From Deltaproteobacteria bacterium (GTDB taxonomy: Bacteria > Desulfobacterota > Desulfuromonadia > Geobacterales > DSM-12255): 5,397 bases of DNA. Of this stretch, positions 1 through 5,397 are shown piece after piece. A program made the translations under genes and the position numbers. The first letter of the stretch is position 1, and each line of letters begins with the position of its first letter. The stretch is taken from NCBI GenBank assembly GCA_017861215.1, contig JAGFXN010000192.1:1-5397 (forward strand), given 5' to 3'. The notes beneath the pieces were generated by a model, which worked only from the letters and a program-made list of their open reading frames with translations, searched no databases and was not told the origin of the DNA.

Positions 1-2
1 AA

Positions 3-38
3 TTTGAAGCAGCTTTTGATCTGCTGGAAAGTAGATAG
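3..38 (+). CDS. Possible C-terminal end of an upstream gene (partial)
   Basis: From base 3 one frame reads FEAAFDLLESR and stops at TAG (36-38). The alternatives are an immediate stop or a less protein-like frame that stops at 79-81. The peptide is acidic, amphipathic and helix-like, as expected at the end of a coiled-coil protein. Eleven residues are too few to identify it. In many proteobacteria zapA lies just upstream of the 6S RNA gene, and ZapA ends in a helix, so zapA is a reasonable guess from position only. The gene starts outside the window. Confidence 0.35.
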   Translation, partial: FEAAFDLLESR

Positions 39-68
39 TATATCAATTTTCTGCGGGAATGGATTGCG

Positions 69-101
69 GCGGCAGCCATGAATCGGCAATTTTGCTGCCG
101 C
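69..101. repeat. GC-rich inverted repeat, 8-bp perfect arms
   Basis: GCGGCAGC (69-76) pairs perfectly with GCTGCCGC (94-101) around a 17-base loop. CTGCGG at 51-56 could pair instead with CCGCAG at 98-103, so two mutually exclusive stems are possible. No T-run follows on either strand, so it is not a standard intrinsic terminator. It sits between the probable end of an upstream gene and the 6S RNA and could be a processing or mRNA 3'-end structure. Its function is unknown. Confidence 0.4.
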
Positions 102-162
102 AGAGAAGGTGCCTCGTGCCCGCATTTCGGTCTTCGTTCGTGCGGAAGAAGGAGTTTGATCG

Positions 163-308
163 CTCCTTGAGATGTTTGCTGCGTGCCGTATGCCTCCCGG
201 AAGCTGTCGATGCCGAGAGTATGGGTAGTCGGCGGTAGTGAGCAGCGCCTGTATTGGCGTCTTTGCTGCACTGCCCCATACCAGGGCAGAAGTTTGCAGG
301 CTCAAGAG
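163..308 (+). ncRNA. ssrS: Probable 6S RNA (RNA polymerase regulator)
   Basis: 6S RNA binds sigma70-RNA polymerase by mimicking an open promoter: a closing stem, a central bubble and a long terminal hairpin. All three can be drawn here. The 5' end, TTGAGATGTTTGC, closely resembles the start of E. coli 6S RNA (CUGAGAUGUUCGC). TTGAG (167-171) pairs with CTCAA (301-305), and CTGC (179-182) with GCAG (296-299). A long terminal arm runs from TATGGG (220-225) paired with CCCATA (275-280), through GTAGTG with CACTGC, to CGCC/GGCG closing the loop at 250-255. The 3' side of the bubble can fold separately as CTGCCC (271-276) with GGGCAG (284-289), like the switch hairpin known in 6S RNAs. The region is free of credible protein genes. 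The length, about 146 bases, is shorter than the usual 180 or so, and the ends are approximate. I saw no clear promoter upstream. Confidence 0.65.
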
Positions 309-331
309 TTTGACCGTGGTGACAGTGAGAA

Positions 332-376
332 GCCGCTCAAGTCAAACCGGTTCGGGTTGGCAACGGCAGTTTTATT
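332..376 (+). terminator. Weak candidate terminator after the 6S RNA
   Basis: GCCG (332-335) can pair with CGGC (364-367). Inside it CAAACC (343-348) pairs with GGGTTG (354-359), with one A-G mismatch and a 5-base loop. TTTTATT follows two bases after the stem (370-376). The fold is interrupted, so support is moderate at best. The position fits transcription end or 3' processing of the small RNA, ahead of the opposing ihfB-like gene that ends at 404. Confidence 0.35.
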
Positions 377-403
377 CCGCAACAAAAAGAAATTATGCAA
401 GGC

Positions 404-682
404 TTAGTTCCCTGCTACCCGCTCCTTCAACTCCTTGCCGACTTTAAAAAAAGGCAGTTTTTTCGGTTTAACGTCAATAGATTCCCCGGTTTTCGGGTTG
501 CGACCGGTATACGATTTATACTCGTTGATCACAAAACTGCCAAAGCCTCTGATCTCGATTCTGTCACCGGCTAGCATGGCGTTCGTCATTGATTCAAAGA
601 TAGTATTGATTATCTCTTCCGATTTCTTTAACGAGATACCTTTCTTCTGCGATAACACCTCAATAAGTTCTGACTTGTTCAT
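404..682 (-). CDS. ihfB: IHF-beta/HU family nucleoid DNA-bending protein
   Basis: This is a small dimeric protein that binds the minor groove and bends DNA in the nucleoid, affecting recombination, replication and sigma54-type promoters. The 92 residues match the family's usual length (90-100). An N-terminal helical part (MNKSELIEVLSQKKG onwards) carries the dimer interface. The beta core GFGSFV (about 46-51) leads to the DNA-binding arm with RNPKTG (61-66), whose proline 63 is the one that intercalates into DNA. The C-terminal KPKKLPFFKVGKEL is typical of IHF-beta-like proteins. I chose ATG at 682 over the in-frame ATG at 712, because GGAGG (687-691) lies four bases upstream of it and because family members begin MNKSEL. 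It is last in the minus-strand operon, 23 bases after the TPR gene. IHF-beta versus HU cannot be settled by eye; IHF-beta is preferred. Confidence 0.88.
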   Translation of the reverse strand: MNKSELIEVLSQKKGISLKKSEEIINTIFESMTNAMLAGDRIEIRGFGSFVINEYKSYTGRNPKTGESIDVKPKKLPFFKVGKELKERVAGN

Positions 683-705
683 ACATCCTCCGCTTTTATG
701 AAAAT

Positions 706-1734
706 CTAACAACAGCCTTTCAGATAGGTTTTAAACAGATATGCCGCTTCTTCTTCTCTGCCAAGTGTGCCAAGAATCCTGACAAGCCTTTCGGCTGAAA
801 CCTTCTTGAGCGCAGGAGAGGTAAGGGTTGCGGTGAAAATTTCAATTGCCCTGTCAAGGTCGCCTTGAAGAGTGTGGACATCGCCAAGCATCATTAACGA
901 TTGGTCGGGAAGTATTTCTCTGTCGCGCATTGTGCCGAGCAGGGCCACTGCTTCACCGTATCTTTCCGAATCGACGTATAACTGGGCAAGGCTCAGATAA
1001 CATAACGGGTTGGCGCTGTTAATCTGCAGAGCACGATTCAGGAGCTTTTCACAGGTTGCCGGTTCGCCGCCGCGGAAATAAAGAAGTGCGGTTTCGTAAA
1101 GAATTATGTCATTTTCACCTGCCGAGAGCAACTCCTTCATGATGGCAAGGGCTTCAGCCGCTTTTTCGGTATGAGCGAGAAGATATGCAGATGCAAATTT
1201 CTCTCCCAGTTGGCAGTACCGTTGCGCCAGGTCGCCGGGCAGAGTGTTGACAAGAAGCTGAAACTGTTCGGCTGCAGTAAGATGTTCGGCTGTCGGGTCG
1301 TGTAATTCCGTGTCTGCCGAAGCTGCGGACGAACAGGATGAGCAGCCGTGACTACCGTGAGTGTTGCCTGCCGCACCGGCATTTTGATTAAAATTTATCG
1401 ATGTCTCGAGGAGCCTTTCAGTCTTTTCCCTGATCGATACGTCATCAGCCAGCTCTAGAGAAAGTCGCAGGTGCTCTGCCCCTTTCTGTATATTGCCGCT
1501 GCGGATGGCCGCCTCAGCTTCGGCAATATTGAGCTCGGCAAGCCGGTTGGATGCTCTGGAGATCTGTGTCCGGAGATAGTTTTGCTCTTCTGTCTGGTCT
1601 GCGGCAGAGCCCGATTTCTCAAGTGCTTCAACATACATATGCCGGGCCTCGGCAAAATGATCGGCCGCAAAGAGTTTGTCACCCTTTGCTTTTAACTGGC
1701 TACCGTCCCTGCTAAAGAATCTGCTGAAAAACAT
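706..1734 (-). CDS. TPR-repeat protein with a central His/Cys motif
   Basis: This is a 342-residue protein with tetratricopeptide-type helical hairpins, which usually scaffold protein-protein contacts. No enzyme motif is visible. Residues 12-45 (AKGDKLFAADHFAEA region) look like one TPR and about 66-98 a second. A flexible linker at 112-145 contains HGSHGCSSCSS, with His126, His129, Cys131 and Cys134 spaced like a small metal- or heme-contacting motif. Residues 170-335 hold about four further repeats (for example NPLCYLSLAQLYVDSERYGEA and LGDVHTLQGDLDRAIEIF). The protein ends in Cys-Cys. There is no signal peptide, although the start MFFSRFFSRD is hydrophobic. AAAGGA, overlapping the stop of the upstream methyltransferase gene, supports ATG 1734, with a 12-base gap between genes. 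I do not recognise a named family; the partner is unknown. Confidence 0.8.
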   Translation of the reverse strand: MFFSRFFSRDGSQLKAKGDKLFAADHFAEARHMYVEALEKSGSAADQTEEQNYLRTQISRASNRLAELNIAEAEAAIRSGNIQKGAEHLRLSLELADDVSIREKTERLLETSINFNQNAGAAGNTHGSHGCSSCSSAASADTELHDPTAEHLTAAEQFQLLVNTLPGDLAQRYCQLGEKFASAYLLAHTEKAAEALAIMKELLSAGENDIILYETALLYFRGGEPATCEKLLNRALQINSANPLCYLSLAQLYVDSERYGEAVALLGTMRDREILPDQSLMMLGDVHTLQGDLDRAIEIFTATLTSPALKKVSAERLVRILGTLGREEEAAYLFKTYLKGCC

Positions 1735-1746
1735 CGAAAGGTCCTT

Positions 1747-3054
1747 TCAGTTCAAAGACTGCAGAAAAGTTATGCTCTCCAGGTGATACGTTTGCGGAAA
1801 CATATCAACCGGCTGAATATGCATCACCTGATAGCCGGATTGCTGGAGAATGTTTATATCCCTGGCAAGAGTCGGCGGATCACAGGATATATATATAACA
1901 TGACTTGCTTTTGACCGGTATAATTTTTGGGCTACGTCAGCTGCGCCGCTTCTGGGCGGGTCGATAATCACCAGATCAAAATATTCTCCGTTATCGGCAA
2001 GCAGTTCCAGCCCGGCAGCTGAGTCCATACAGCTGTAGCCTGCGTTGTCGAGCCCGTTATGCCTGGCGTTATATTCGGCAAGCTGCACTGACTTTTCAAA
2101 CGACTCAAAGCCGGTAACCTTGCGGGCATTACGGGCAAGGGGGAGCGAAAAATTGCCGTTGCCGCAAAAGAGATCAAGAATGGAGTCGGGCTTGACAGTC
2201 TTGCAAAAATCGATAAGTGCGGCAACAATGGCTCTGTTACGGGATAAATTCACCTGGGAAAAACCGTCAGGAGTGTAATGAACTTCCAACTCATCACCTT
2301 TGCAGGTTGGAAGAGTGTAAACCATCCTTTCAGGGCCTGAAAAATGCTGTAATGAACTCTTCCTGCCACTCCGAATACTGATGCCGTGGAGAGAGACCAG
2401 ATTCTTTGCGGCGTCTGCCAAGTGGCTCGCGAACCCTTGCCGGTCATGGCCGATATAGTGAAATATTGCCACAACCTGACCGGCAGGAGAGGCAACCAGA
2501 TCAACCTGGGAGACAAGCCGGGGTTCGTTAGAAAGCAGGATAAGGCTTCTGACCTCGGCAAGTGCCGCATTAAGAGCAGGCATGGCAATCGGGCAGCAGT
2601 CCGGAATATCGACAACAAAGTGAGAGCCGGCACGATGAAATCCGACAGAAAGCGTACCGGCGCTATAATGTACTTTCAACTGGATCCTCTGCCGGTACGC
2701 AAATGGAGAATCAGCGCGCAGTAACGGTGCTATTTTCACTGCTTCAACGCGAGCGGTTCTCCAGAGGATGTCTGCAAAAATCTGTTCTTTCTGCAAGCAC
2801 TGCTCGTCATAGGTAATGTGCTGCCAGTTGCAGCCGCCGCAGCTGCCGAAAACCGGACAGACAGGCGGAATGCGGGCTGCAGCAGGGGTCCTTATCTCTA
2901 CGAGCTTCCCTTCAGAGTAGGAGCTTTTGCTCCTGGCAATCGATATTTCAGCAACATCGCCCGGGGCAGTGTACGGTACAAAACAGGCCTTGCCTTCAAT
3001 CCGCCCGAAACCGGCACCGCCGAAGGCAAGTCTGTCGATGGTGATTTCAGGCAT
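1747..3054 (-). CDS. rlmD: 23S rRNA (uracil-5-)-methyltransferase, RlmD/RumA-like
   Basis: This is a TrmA/RumA-family enzyme that uses S-adenosylmethionine to make 5-methyluridine in RNA. E. coli RlmD acts on U1939 of 23S rRNA in the cytoplasm. In its 435 residues, an N-terminal TRAM-like RNA-binding segment (about 1-56, FGGAGFGRIEGKACFVPYTAPG part) comes first. Then come Cys66, Cys72 and Cys75 (CPVFGSCGGC) with a later Cys153/154, the CX5CX2C...C pattern that binds a 4Fe-4S cluster in RumA. FSQVN is at 265-269 and the SAM-binding motif DLFCGNGNFSLPLA at about 294-307. IDPPRSG follows at 364-370, the catalytic nucleophile Cys391 in SCDPP, and the probable general base Glu426 in YHLES. All key residues are present and the length is normal. 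ATG directly follows the TAG of the preceding gene and the ribosome site is weak (AAGCGGA), which suggests translational coupling. The exact target could instead be U747, as for RlmC/RlmCD relatives. Confidence 0.9.
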   Translation of the reverse strand: MPEITIDRLAFGGAGFGRIEGKACFVPYTAPGDVAEISIARSKSSYSEGKLVEIRTPAAARIPPVCPVFGSCGGCNWQHITYDEQCLQKEQIFADILWRTARVEAVKIAPLLRADSPFAYRQRIQLKVHYSAGTLSVGFHRAGSHFVVDIPDCCPIAMPALNAALAEVRSLILLSNEPRLVSQVDLVASPAGQVVAIFHYIGHDRQGFASHLADAAKNLVSLHGISIRSGRKSSLQHFSGPERMVYTLPTCKGDELEVHYTPDGFSQVNLSRNRAIVAALIDFCKTVKPDSILDLFCGNGNFSLPLARNARKVTGFESFEKSVQLAEYNARHNGLDNAGYSCMDSAAGLELLADNGEYFDLVIIDPPRSGAADVAQKLYRSKASHVIYISCDPPTLARDINILQQSGYQVMHIQPVDMFPQTYHLESITFLQSLN

Positions 3055-3435
3055 CTATCCGCTTCTCACTGCCGAGCGCTTTTTCATGCCGGCTTGCTGC
3101 AACAGCGTCCTGGCAATGAATTTTGCCGGGAAATCAGGGGCAGCAAGGTAAGGAAGTGAATTGCTTCTGAATTCAGCTATCAGGGCCAGCCTGACATCCT
3201 CAACGTCTGCCGAAGGCACCGCCATCCTTTCCAGAAAGCGGCTATAGACAGCGACGCAAGGCGGTTGACAGGCGTCATTTCCGGGCTGTTCGGGCTGCAG
3301 CGGCAACTGAATTTCGCATCTCACCTCAAGGCGTACGCGAAAATAATCACCGAAATAAACTCTTGAATGGTCATAAATCCTGACGGAATGATTGCCGGAA
3401 AGATTAATCTCTGCATAGGGTTTCGTAGTGTGCAA
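3055..3435 (-). CDS. Conserved-looking hypothetical protein, 126 residues
   Basis: I cannot name this family. The N-terminal half looks like a beta-rich fold (VRIYDHSRVYFGDYFRVRLEVRC, given here in two pieces: residues 18-32 and 33-40). After a proline/cysteine-rich turn (48-60), helices follow at about 64-72, 76-90 and 103-115. There is no signal peptide or membrane span. The start is TTG at 3435, because the only in-frame ATG lies near the C-terminus and AAGGA stands six bases upstream of the TTG. It is the first gene of the minus-strand operon, and its TAG stop is followed at once by the ATG of the rRNA methyltransferase gene. Its translation may therefore help load ribosomes on that gene. 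A role linked to RNA modification is only a guess from this coupling. Confidence 0.72.
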   Translation of the reverse strand: MHTTKPYAEINLSGNHSVRIYDHSRVYFGDYFRVRLEVRCEIQLPLQPEQPGNDACQPPCVAVYSRFLERMAVPSADVEDVRLALIAEFRSNSLPYLAAPDFPAKFIARTLLQQAGMKKRSAVRSG

Positions 3436-3543
3436 ACTGGTTCCTTGGAGTAAAGTTATTCAAAAAATACACTGCCGGGAATGAGTATGTAAAGCAATTT
3501 ATCAGCTGAAAGGACAAATCTGGCTTGCAATTAATTTGTATTA

Positions 3544-3558
3544 TCTGTAATGTACAGA
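3544..3558. promoter_or_regulatory. Perfect palindrome in the divergent promoter region
   Basis: TCTGTA-ATG-TACAGA has perfect 6-bp arms around a 3-base centre. It lies 47 bases upstream of infA in the 170-base gap between the divergent operons. It overlaps TGTAAT (3546-3551), a possible -10 box, with TTGCAA (3525-3530) as a possible -35 at a short 15-base spacing. A dimeric repressor bound here could block infA transcription. CTGT-N5-ACAG resembles the E. coli LexA half-sites but the spacing is wrong. By chance a palindrome like this is not very rare in a gap of this length. Confidence 0.3.
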
Positions 3559-3605
3559 AGGTTTAAGCGCATAAGTCCAATTCCAGAGAGACAAAGAGTC
3601 ATTAT

Positions 3606-3824
3606 ATGAGTAAAGAAGAAGCAATCGAGGTCGAAGGAACGGTCATCGAACCCCTGCCGAATGCCATGTTCCGGGTAAGACTGGAAAATGATCACGTTGT
3701 TCTTGCCCACATATCCGGCAAGATGCGCAAGTACTTCATCAAGATACTCCCCGGCGACAAGGTTACCGTGGAACTTTCACCCTACGACCTGACCCGCGGC
3801 AGAATTACCTACCGGGTCAAGTAA
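3606..3824 (+). CDS. infA: Translation initiation factor IF-1
   Basis: IF-1 is a single OB-fold protein that binds the A site of the 30S subunit and supports IF-2 and IF-3 during initiation. The 72 residues equal the family's standard length. The sequence is typical throughout: MSKEEAIEVEGTVIEPLPN, then FRVRLEN, HISGKMRKYFIKILPGDKV and a C-terminal RGRITYR. The ATG at 3606 is the conserved start; its ribosome site is weak (GAGAG and AAAGAG stretches upstream, no clear AGGAGG). It is a free-standing copy next to efp, not in a ribosomal-protein operon, and has its own terminator. Genomes with this arrangement may carry a second infA elsewhere; that cannot be seen here. Confidence 0.95.
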   Translation: MSKEEAIEVEGTVIEPLPNAMFRVRLENDHVVLAHISGKMRKYFIKILPGDKVTVELSPYDLTRGRITYRVK

Positions 3825-3850
3825 CTTTAATTTTACAGGCAGATTACTTC

Positions 3851-3885
3851 AAGATTGCGGACGTGCGTTCGCAATCTTTATTTTT
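3851..3885 (+). terminator. Intrinsic terminator after infA
   Basis: AAGATTGCG (3851-3859) pairs perfectly with CGCAATCTT (3870-3878). Three more pairs (one G-U) extend the stem to 12 bp around a GTGC tetraloop. TATTTTT follows directly (3879-3885). This is a strong rho-independent terminator. It ends 19 bases before the efp start codon, so efp expression needs read-through or a promoter inside infA or the terminator region. Confidence 0.85.
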
Positions 3886-3904
3886 AATCAAAAGAGGGCT
3901 TACC

Positions 3905-4379
3905 ATGTATACCGTTGCAGATCTTAAAAAAGGGCTGAAGATTACTCTCGATGGTGATCCGTATCTGGTCAACCTACCGTTCCGGTGAAACTTTTGAACC
4001 GGCGAGCCTTGAAGACCGGAAGATGCAGTTTCTTTACCGTGAAGACGATCATTATGTCTTCATGGATAATCAGAACTACGAGCAGTACCGGATGAGTGAA
4101 GAGACGGTAGGCGACGCCAAAAATTACCTTATCGACAATCTGCCCGTCGATCTGCTTCTCTTCAGTGACAAGGCTATAGCAGTTGATGTGCCCAATTTTG
4201 TCAATCTGCGTGTTATTCAGACCGACCCGTGGGCAAAAGGAGACACTTCGGGAAGCGACTCAAAGCCCGCCACAGTCGAGACCGGCTATGTGCTGCGCGT
4301 GCCGCCTTTTATCGAAGAGGGGGAGCTGATCGTTATCGACACCAGAACCGGCGAGTATTCAACCCGGGTAAAGGGGTAA
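3905..4379 (+). pseudogene. efp: Elongation factor P gene with internal deletion and frameshift
   Basis: EF-P enters the ribosomal E site and rescues stalling at polyproline stretches; in many bacteria a loop lysine must be beta-lysylated by EpmA. Translation from ATG 3905 (AGAGGG upstream) gives MYTVADLKKGLKITLDGDPYLV, a normal EF-P start. It then runs NLPFR to a TGA at 3986-3988. From 3972, in another frame, the protein resumes as TYRSGETFEPASLEDRKMQF and stays open through domains II and III (NYEQYRM, NFVNLRV, DPWAKGDTSGSDSKPATVETGY, PPFIEEGELIVIDTRTGEYSTRVKG, described in pieces) to TAA at 4377-4379. Against E. coli EF-P, residues equal to about 25-54 are missing, including KPGKGQ with the modified lysine 34. 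The loss is about 89 bases (90 expected, one present), so the frame shifts. The two parts sum to 157 codons, or 187 with the missing 30, the usual length. No other damage is visible, so the deletion is recent or an assembly error. An internal ATG at 3951 lacks a ribosome site. Confidence 0.85.
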
Positions 4380-4383
4380 CAGA

Positions 4384-5307
4384 TTGCATCACAACCGGTT
4401 GTTGGCTGCAAAAAAAGCACGGCTGACAGAGCGGGCCCGCATCATCCAGAATATCAGAAGTTTTTTTGTCAGGGAGGGGTATCTCGAAATAGATACCCCT
4501 CTTCTGCTTCCGACGGTCGCTCCTGAAGCCTATATCGACCCTGTTGCCGCAGGGAGCGACTTTCTCCAGACCTCCCCGGAACTCTGCATGAAACGGCTCG
4601 CAGCCGCAGGCTATGAGCGGATCTTTCAGCTGGCGCACTGCTGGCGGGAACGGGAGCGAGGGACGCTGCACCTTCCTGAATTCACCATGCTTGAATGGTA
4701 CCGGGCTGATTCTGACTACCGGTGGCTCATGTCTGAAACCAGCAGCCTCCTCAGGTACCTGGTGCACAACAGTACCGCCACGGAAGTGCTCAGCTATCAG
4801 GGGAAAACAATAGATCTTTCCGGTGAGTGGGAGCAGCTTCCGGTCAGAGAGGCTTTCTCCCGATTCGGCGGCGTCAGCATGGAGGAGGCGTTGCGCAGCG
4901 ACGATTTCGACCGGGTGATGGTGGAACGGATTGAACCGGAGCTCGGCAAAGAAAAGCCGGTTTTCCTGTATGACTACCCTGCCTGCCGGAGCGCTCTGGC
5001 GCGACTCAAGGAAAGTGACCCTTCGGTTGCCGAAAGGTTTGAGCTGTATATCGCCGGCATTGAGCTTGCCAACGGCTTTTCTGAACTTATTGACCCCGTT
5101 GAGCAGCGCCGCAGATTTTTGCATGACAATGCGCAACGCCATGCTGCAGGAGTTACCGTCCTCCCTCTCCCCGAAAGATTCCTTGCCGAGATGGCCAGCA
5201 TGCCGCAGACAGCAGGCATCGCTCTGGGGGTTGATCGTCTGGTTATGCTGCTGACAGATGCAGGCGCCATCGATGCTGTAGTCACTTTTACGCCGGAAGA
5301 GTTGTAG
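4384..5307 (+). CDS. epmA: EF-P lysine ligase EpmA (GenX/PoxA), LysRS-like
   Basis: EpmA is a class II lysyl-tRNA synthetase paralogue that lacks the anticodon-binding domain. It activates (R)-beta-lysine and attaches it to a loop lysine of EF-P. The 307 residues are close to the E. coli protein (325) and contain only the catalytic core. Motif 1 lies around FVREGYLEIDTPLL (28-41), followed by QTSPELCMKRL (62-72). Motif 2 is FQLAHCWRERERG...HLPEFTMLEWYRA (81-108). GKEKPVFLYDYPA (188-200) and AGIELANGFSEL (224-235) are EpmA hallmarks. Motif 3 is GIALGVDRLVML (278-289). In motif 2 the E. coli FRNEE is WRERE here, a modest variation. The start is TTG at 4384, with AAGGGG seven bases upstream and four bases after the efp stop; TTG at 4399 or 4402 are alternatives. 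The gene looks fully intact although its substrate gene beside it is broken. Its 3' end overlaps the opposing gene by 20 bases. Confidence 0.92.
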   Translation: MHHNRLLAAKKARLTERARIIQNIRSFFVREGYLEIDTPLLLPTVAPEAYIDPVAAGSDFLQTSPELCMKRLAAAGYERIFQLAHCWRERERGTLHLPEFTMLEWYRADSDYRWLMSETSSLLRYLVHNSTATEVLSYQGKTIDLSGEWEQLPVREAFSRFGGVSMEEALRSDDFDRVMVERIEPELGKEKPVFLYDYPACRSALARLKESDPSVAERFELYIAGIELANGFSELIDPVEQRRRFLHDNAQRHAAGVTVLPLPERFLAEMASMPQTAGIALGVDRLVMLLTDAGAIDAVVTFTPEEL

Positions 5308-5397
5308 CGCTGTCCCGGTATTCCACCAGTTCCCCGGTGTACGTCCTGAGCATATAGACCCCCCCGACAGCAGCACCATATTCTGGCAGGAGCGGCA
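5288..5397 (-). CDS. C-terminal fragment, probable lysine 2,3-aminomutase (KamA/EpmB family)
   Basis: On the minus strand one frame enters the window open and ends at TAA (5290-5288), giving 35 residues: PLLPEYGAAVGGVY, then MLRTYTGELVEYRDSATTLPA. The pattern P-x-x-P-x-Y, about nine residues, L-R-x-Y-x-G, four residues, Y matches my memory of the C-terminal tail of KamA-family radical SAM aminomutases (as in PVSPNYLLS followed by VVLRNYEG). This enzyme converts lysine to beta-lysine, the substrate of EpmA, so the position next to epmA makes sense. The SAM-binding cysteines would lie outside the window. It converges on epmA and overlaps its end by 20 bases. A longer antisense frame over the same bases is a shadow. 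The call rests on a short match and context. Confidence 0.45.
   Translation of the reverse strand, partial: PLLPEYGAAVGGVYMLRTYTGELVEYRDSATTLPA

Noticed and set aside
183..447. Overlapping small frames on the + strand and 43-279 on the minus strand
   Set aside because: Their translations look random and the sequence is better explained by a structured 6S RNA.
682..712. Longer start of the IHF-like protein at the ATG 712
   Set aside because: It would overlap the end of the TPR gene and add ten residues not seen in the family; GGAGG favours ATG 682.
3545..3557. LexA box upstream of infA
   Set aside because: CTGT-N5-ACAG has the half-sites but not the N8 spacing of the E. coli box, and infA is not a typical SOS gene.
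3968..3990. Programmed frameshift in efp
   Set aside because: No slippery heptamer is visible, and a frameshift would not supply the roughly 30 missing residues.
3951..4379. A separate gene starting at the internal ATG 3951
   Set aside because: The first seven residues do not match EF-P, no ribosome site precedes the ATG, and the rest is the tail of the disrupted efp.
4333..5379. A 348-codon open frame on the minus strand
   Set aside because: It lies antisense to efp and to an EpmA gene with all class II synthetase motifs. Its translation is low in recognisable structure and it has no ribosome site; a GC-rich shadow.

Overview
The window reads as a chromosomal housekeeping segment of a Gram-negative deltaproteobacterium-like organism. 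A Geobacter/Desulfuromonadales-type genome is my best guess. That guess rests on remembered family sequences (an IHF-beta type protein, a TrmA-family methyltransferase with an iron-sulfur motif, and infA next to efp and an EpmA/GenX-type gene), not on a search.

Layout. Bases 1-38 hold what looks like the last codons of an upstream + strand gene. Bases 39-403 contain no protein gene. They carry a GC-rich inverted repeat (69-101), a probable 6S RNA (about 163-308) and a weak terminator-like hairpin. Bases 404-3435 form a minus-strand operon of four genes, in transcription order: a 126-residue protein of unknown function, an RlmD-like 23S rRNA uracil-C5 methyltransferase, a TPR-repeat protein with a His/Cys motif, and an IHF-beta/HU-type nucleoid protein. 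The first pair abuts (TAG then ATG) and the later gaps are short (12 and 23 bases), so cotranscription is likely. Bases 3436-3605 are a divergent promoter region with a perfect 6-bp-arm palindrome.

Bases 3606-5307 on the + strand carry infA (IF-1), a strong intrinsic terminator, efp (elongation factor P) and epmA (EF-P lysine ligase). At the right edge, the minus strand shows a C-terminal fragment that resembles a lysine 2,3-aminomutase (KamA/EpmB family). If that is right, the right half is an EF-P beta-lysylation cluster containing target, ligase and aminomutase.

The main anomaly is in efp. The reading frame opens normally for 22 codons, then jumps to the conserved 'TYRSGETFEP' segment in another frame. 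About 89 bases are missing compared with the family. The lost segment includes the KPGKGQ loop, whose lysine is the one EpmA modifies. The rest of efp and all of epmA look undamaged. This is therefore either a very recent loss-of-function deletion or an assembly error. I saw no mobile element, CRISPR array, tRNA or rRNA gene.
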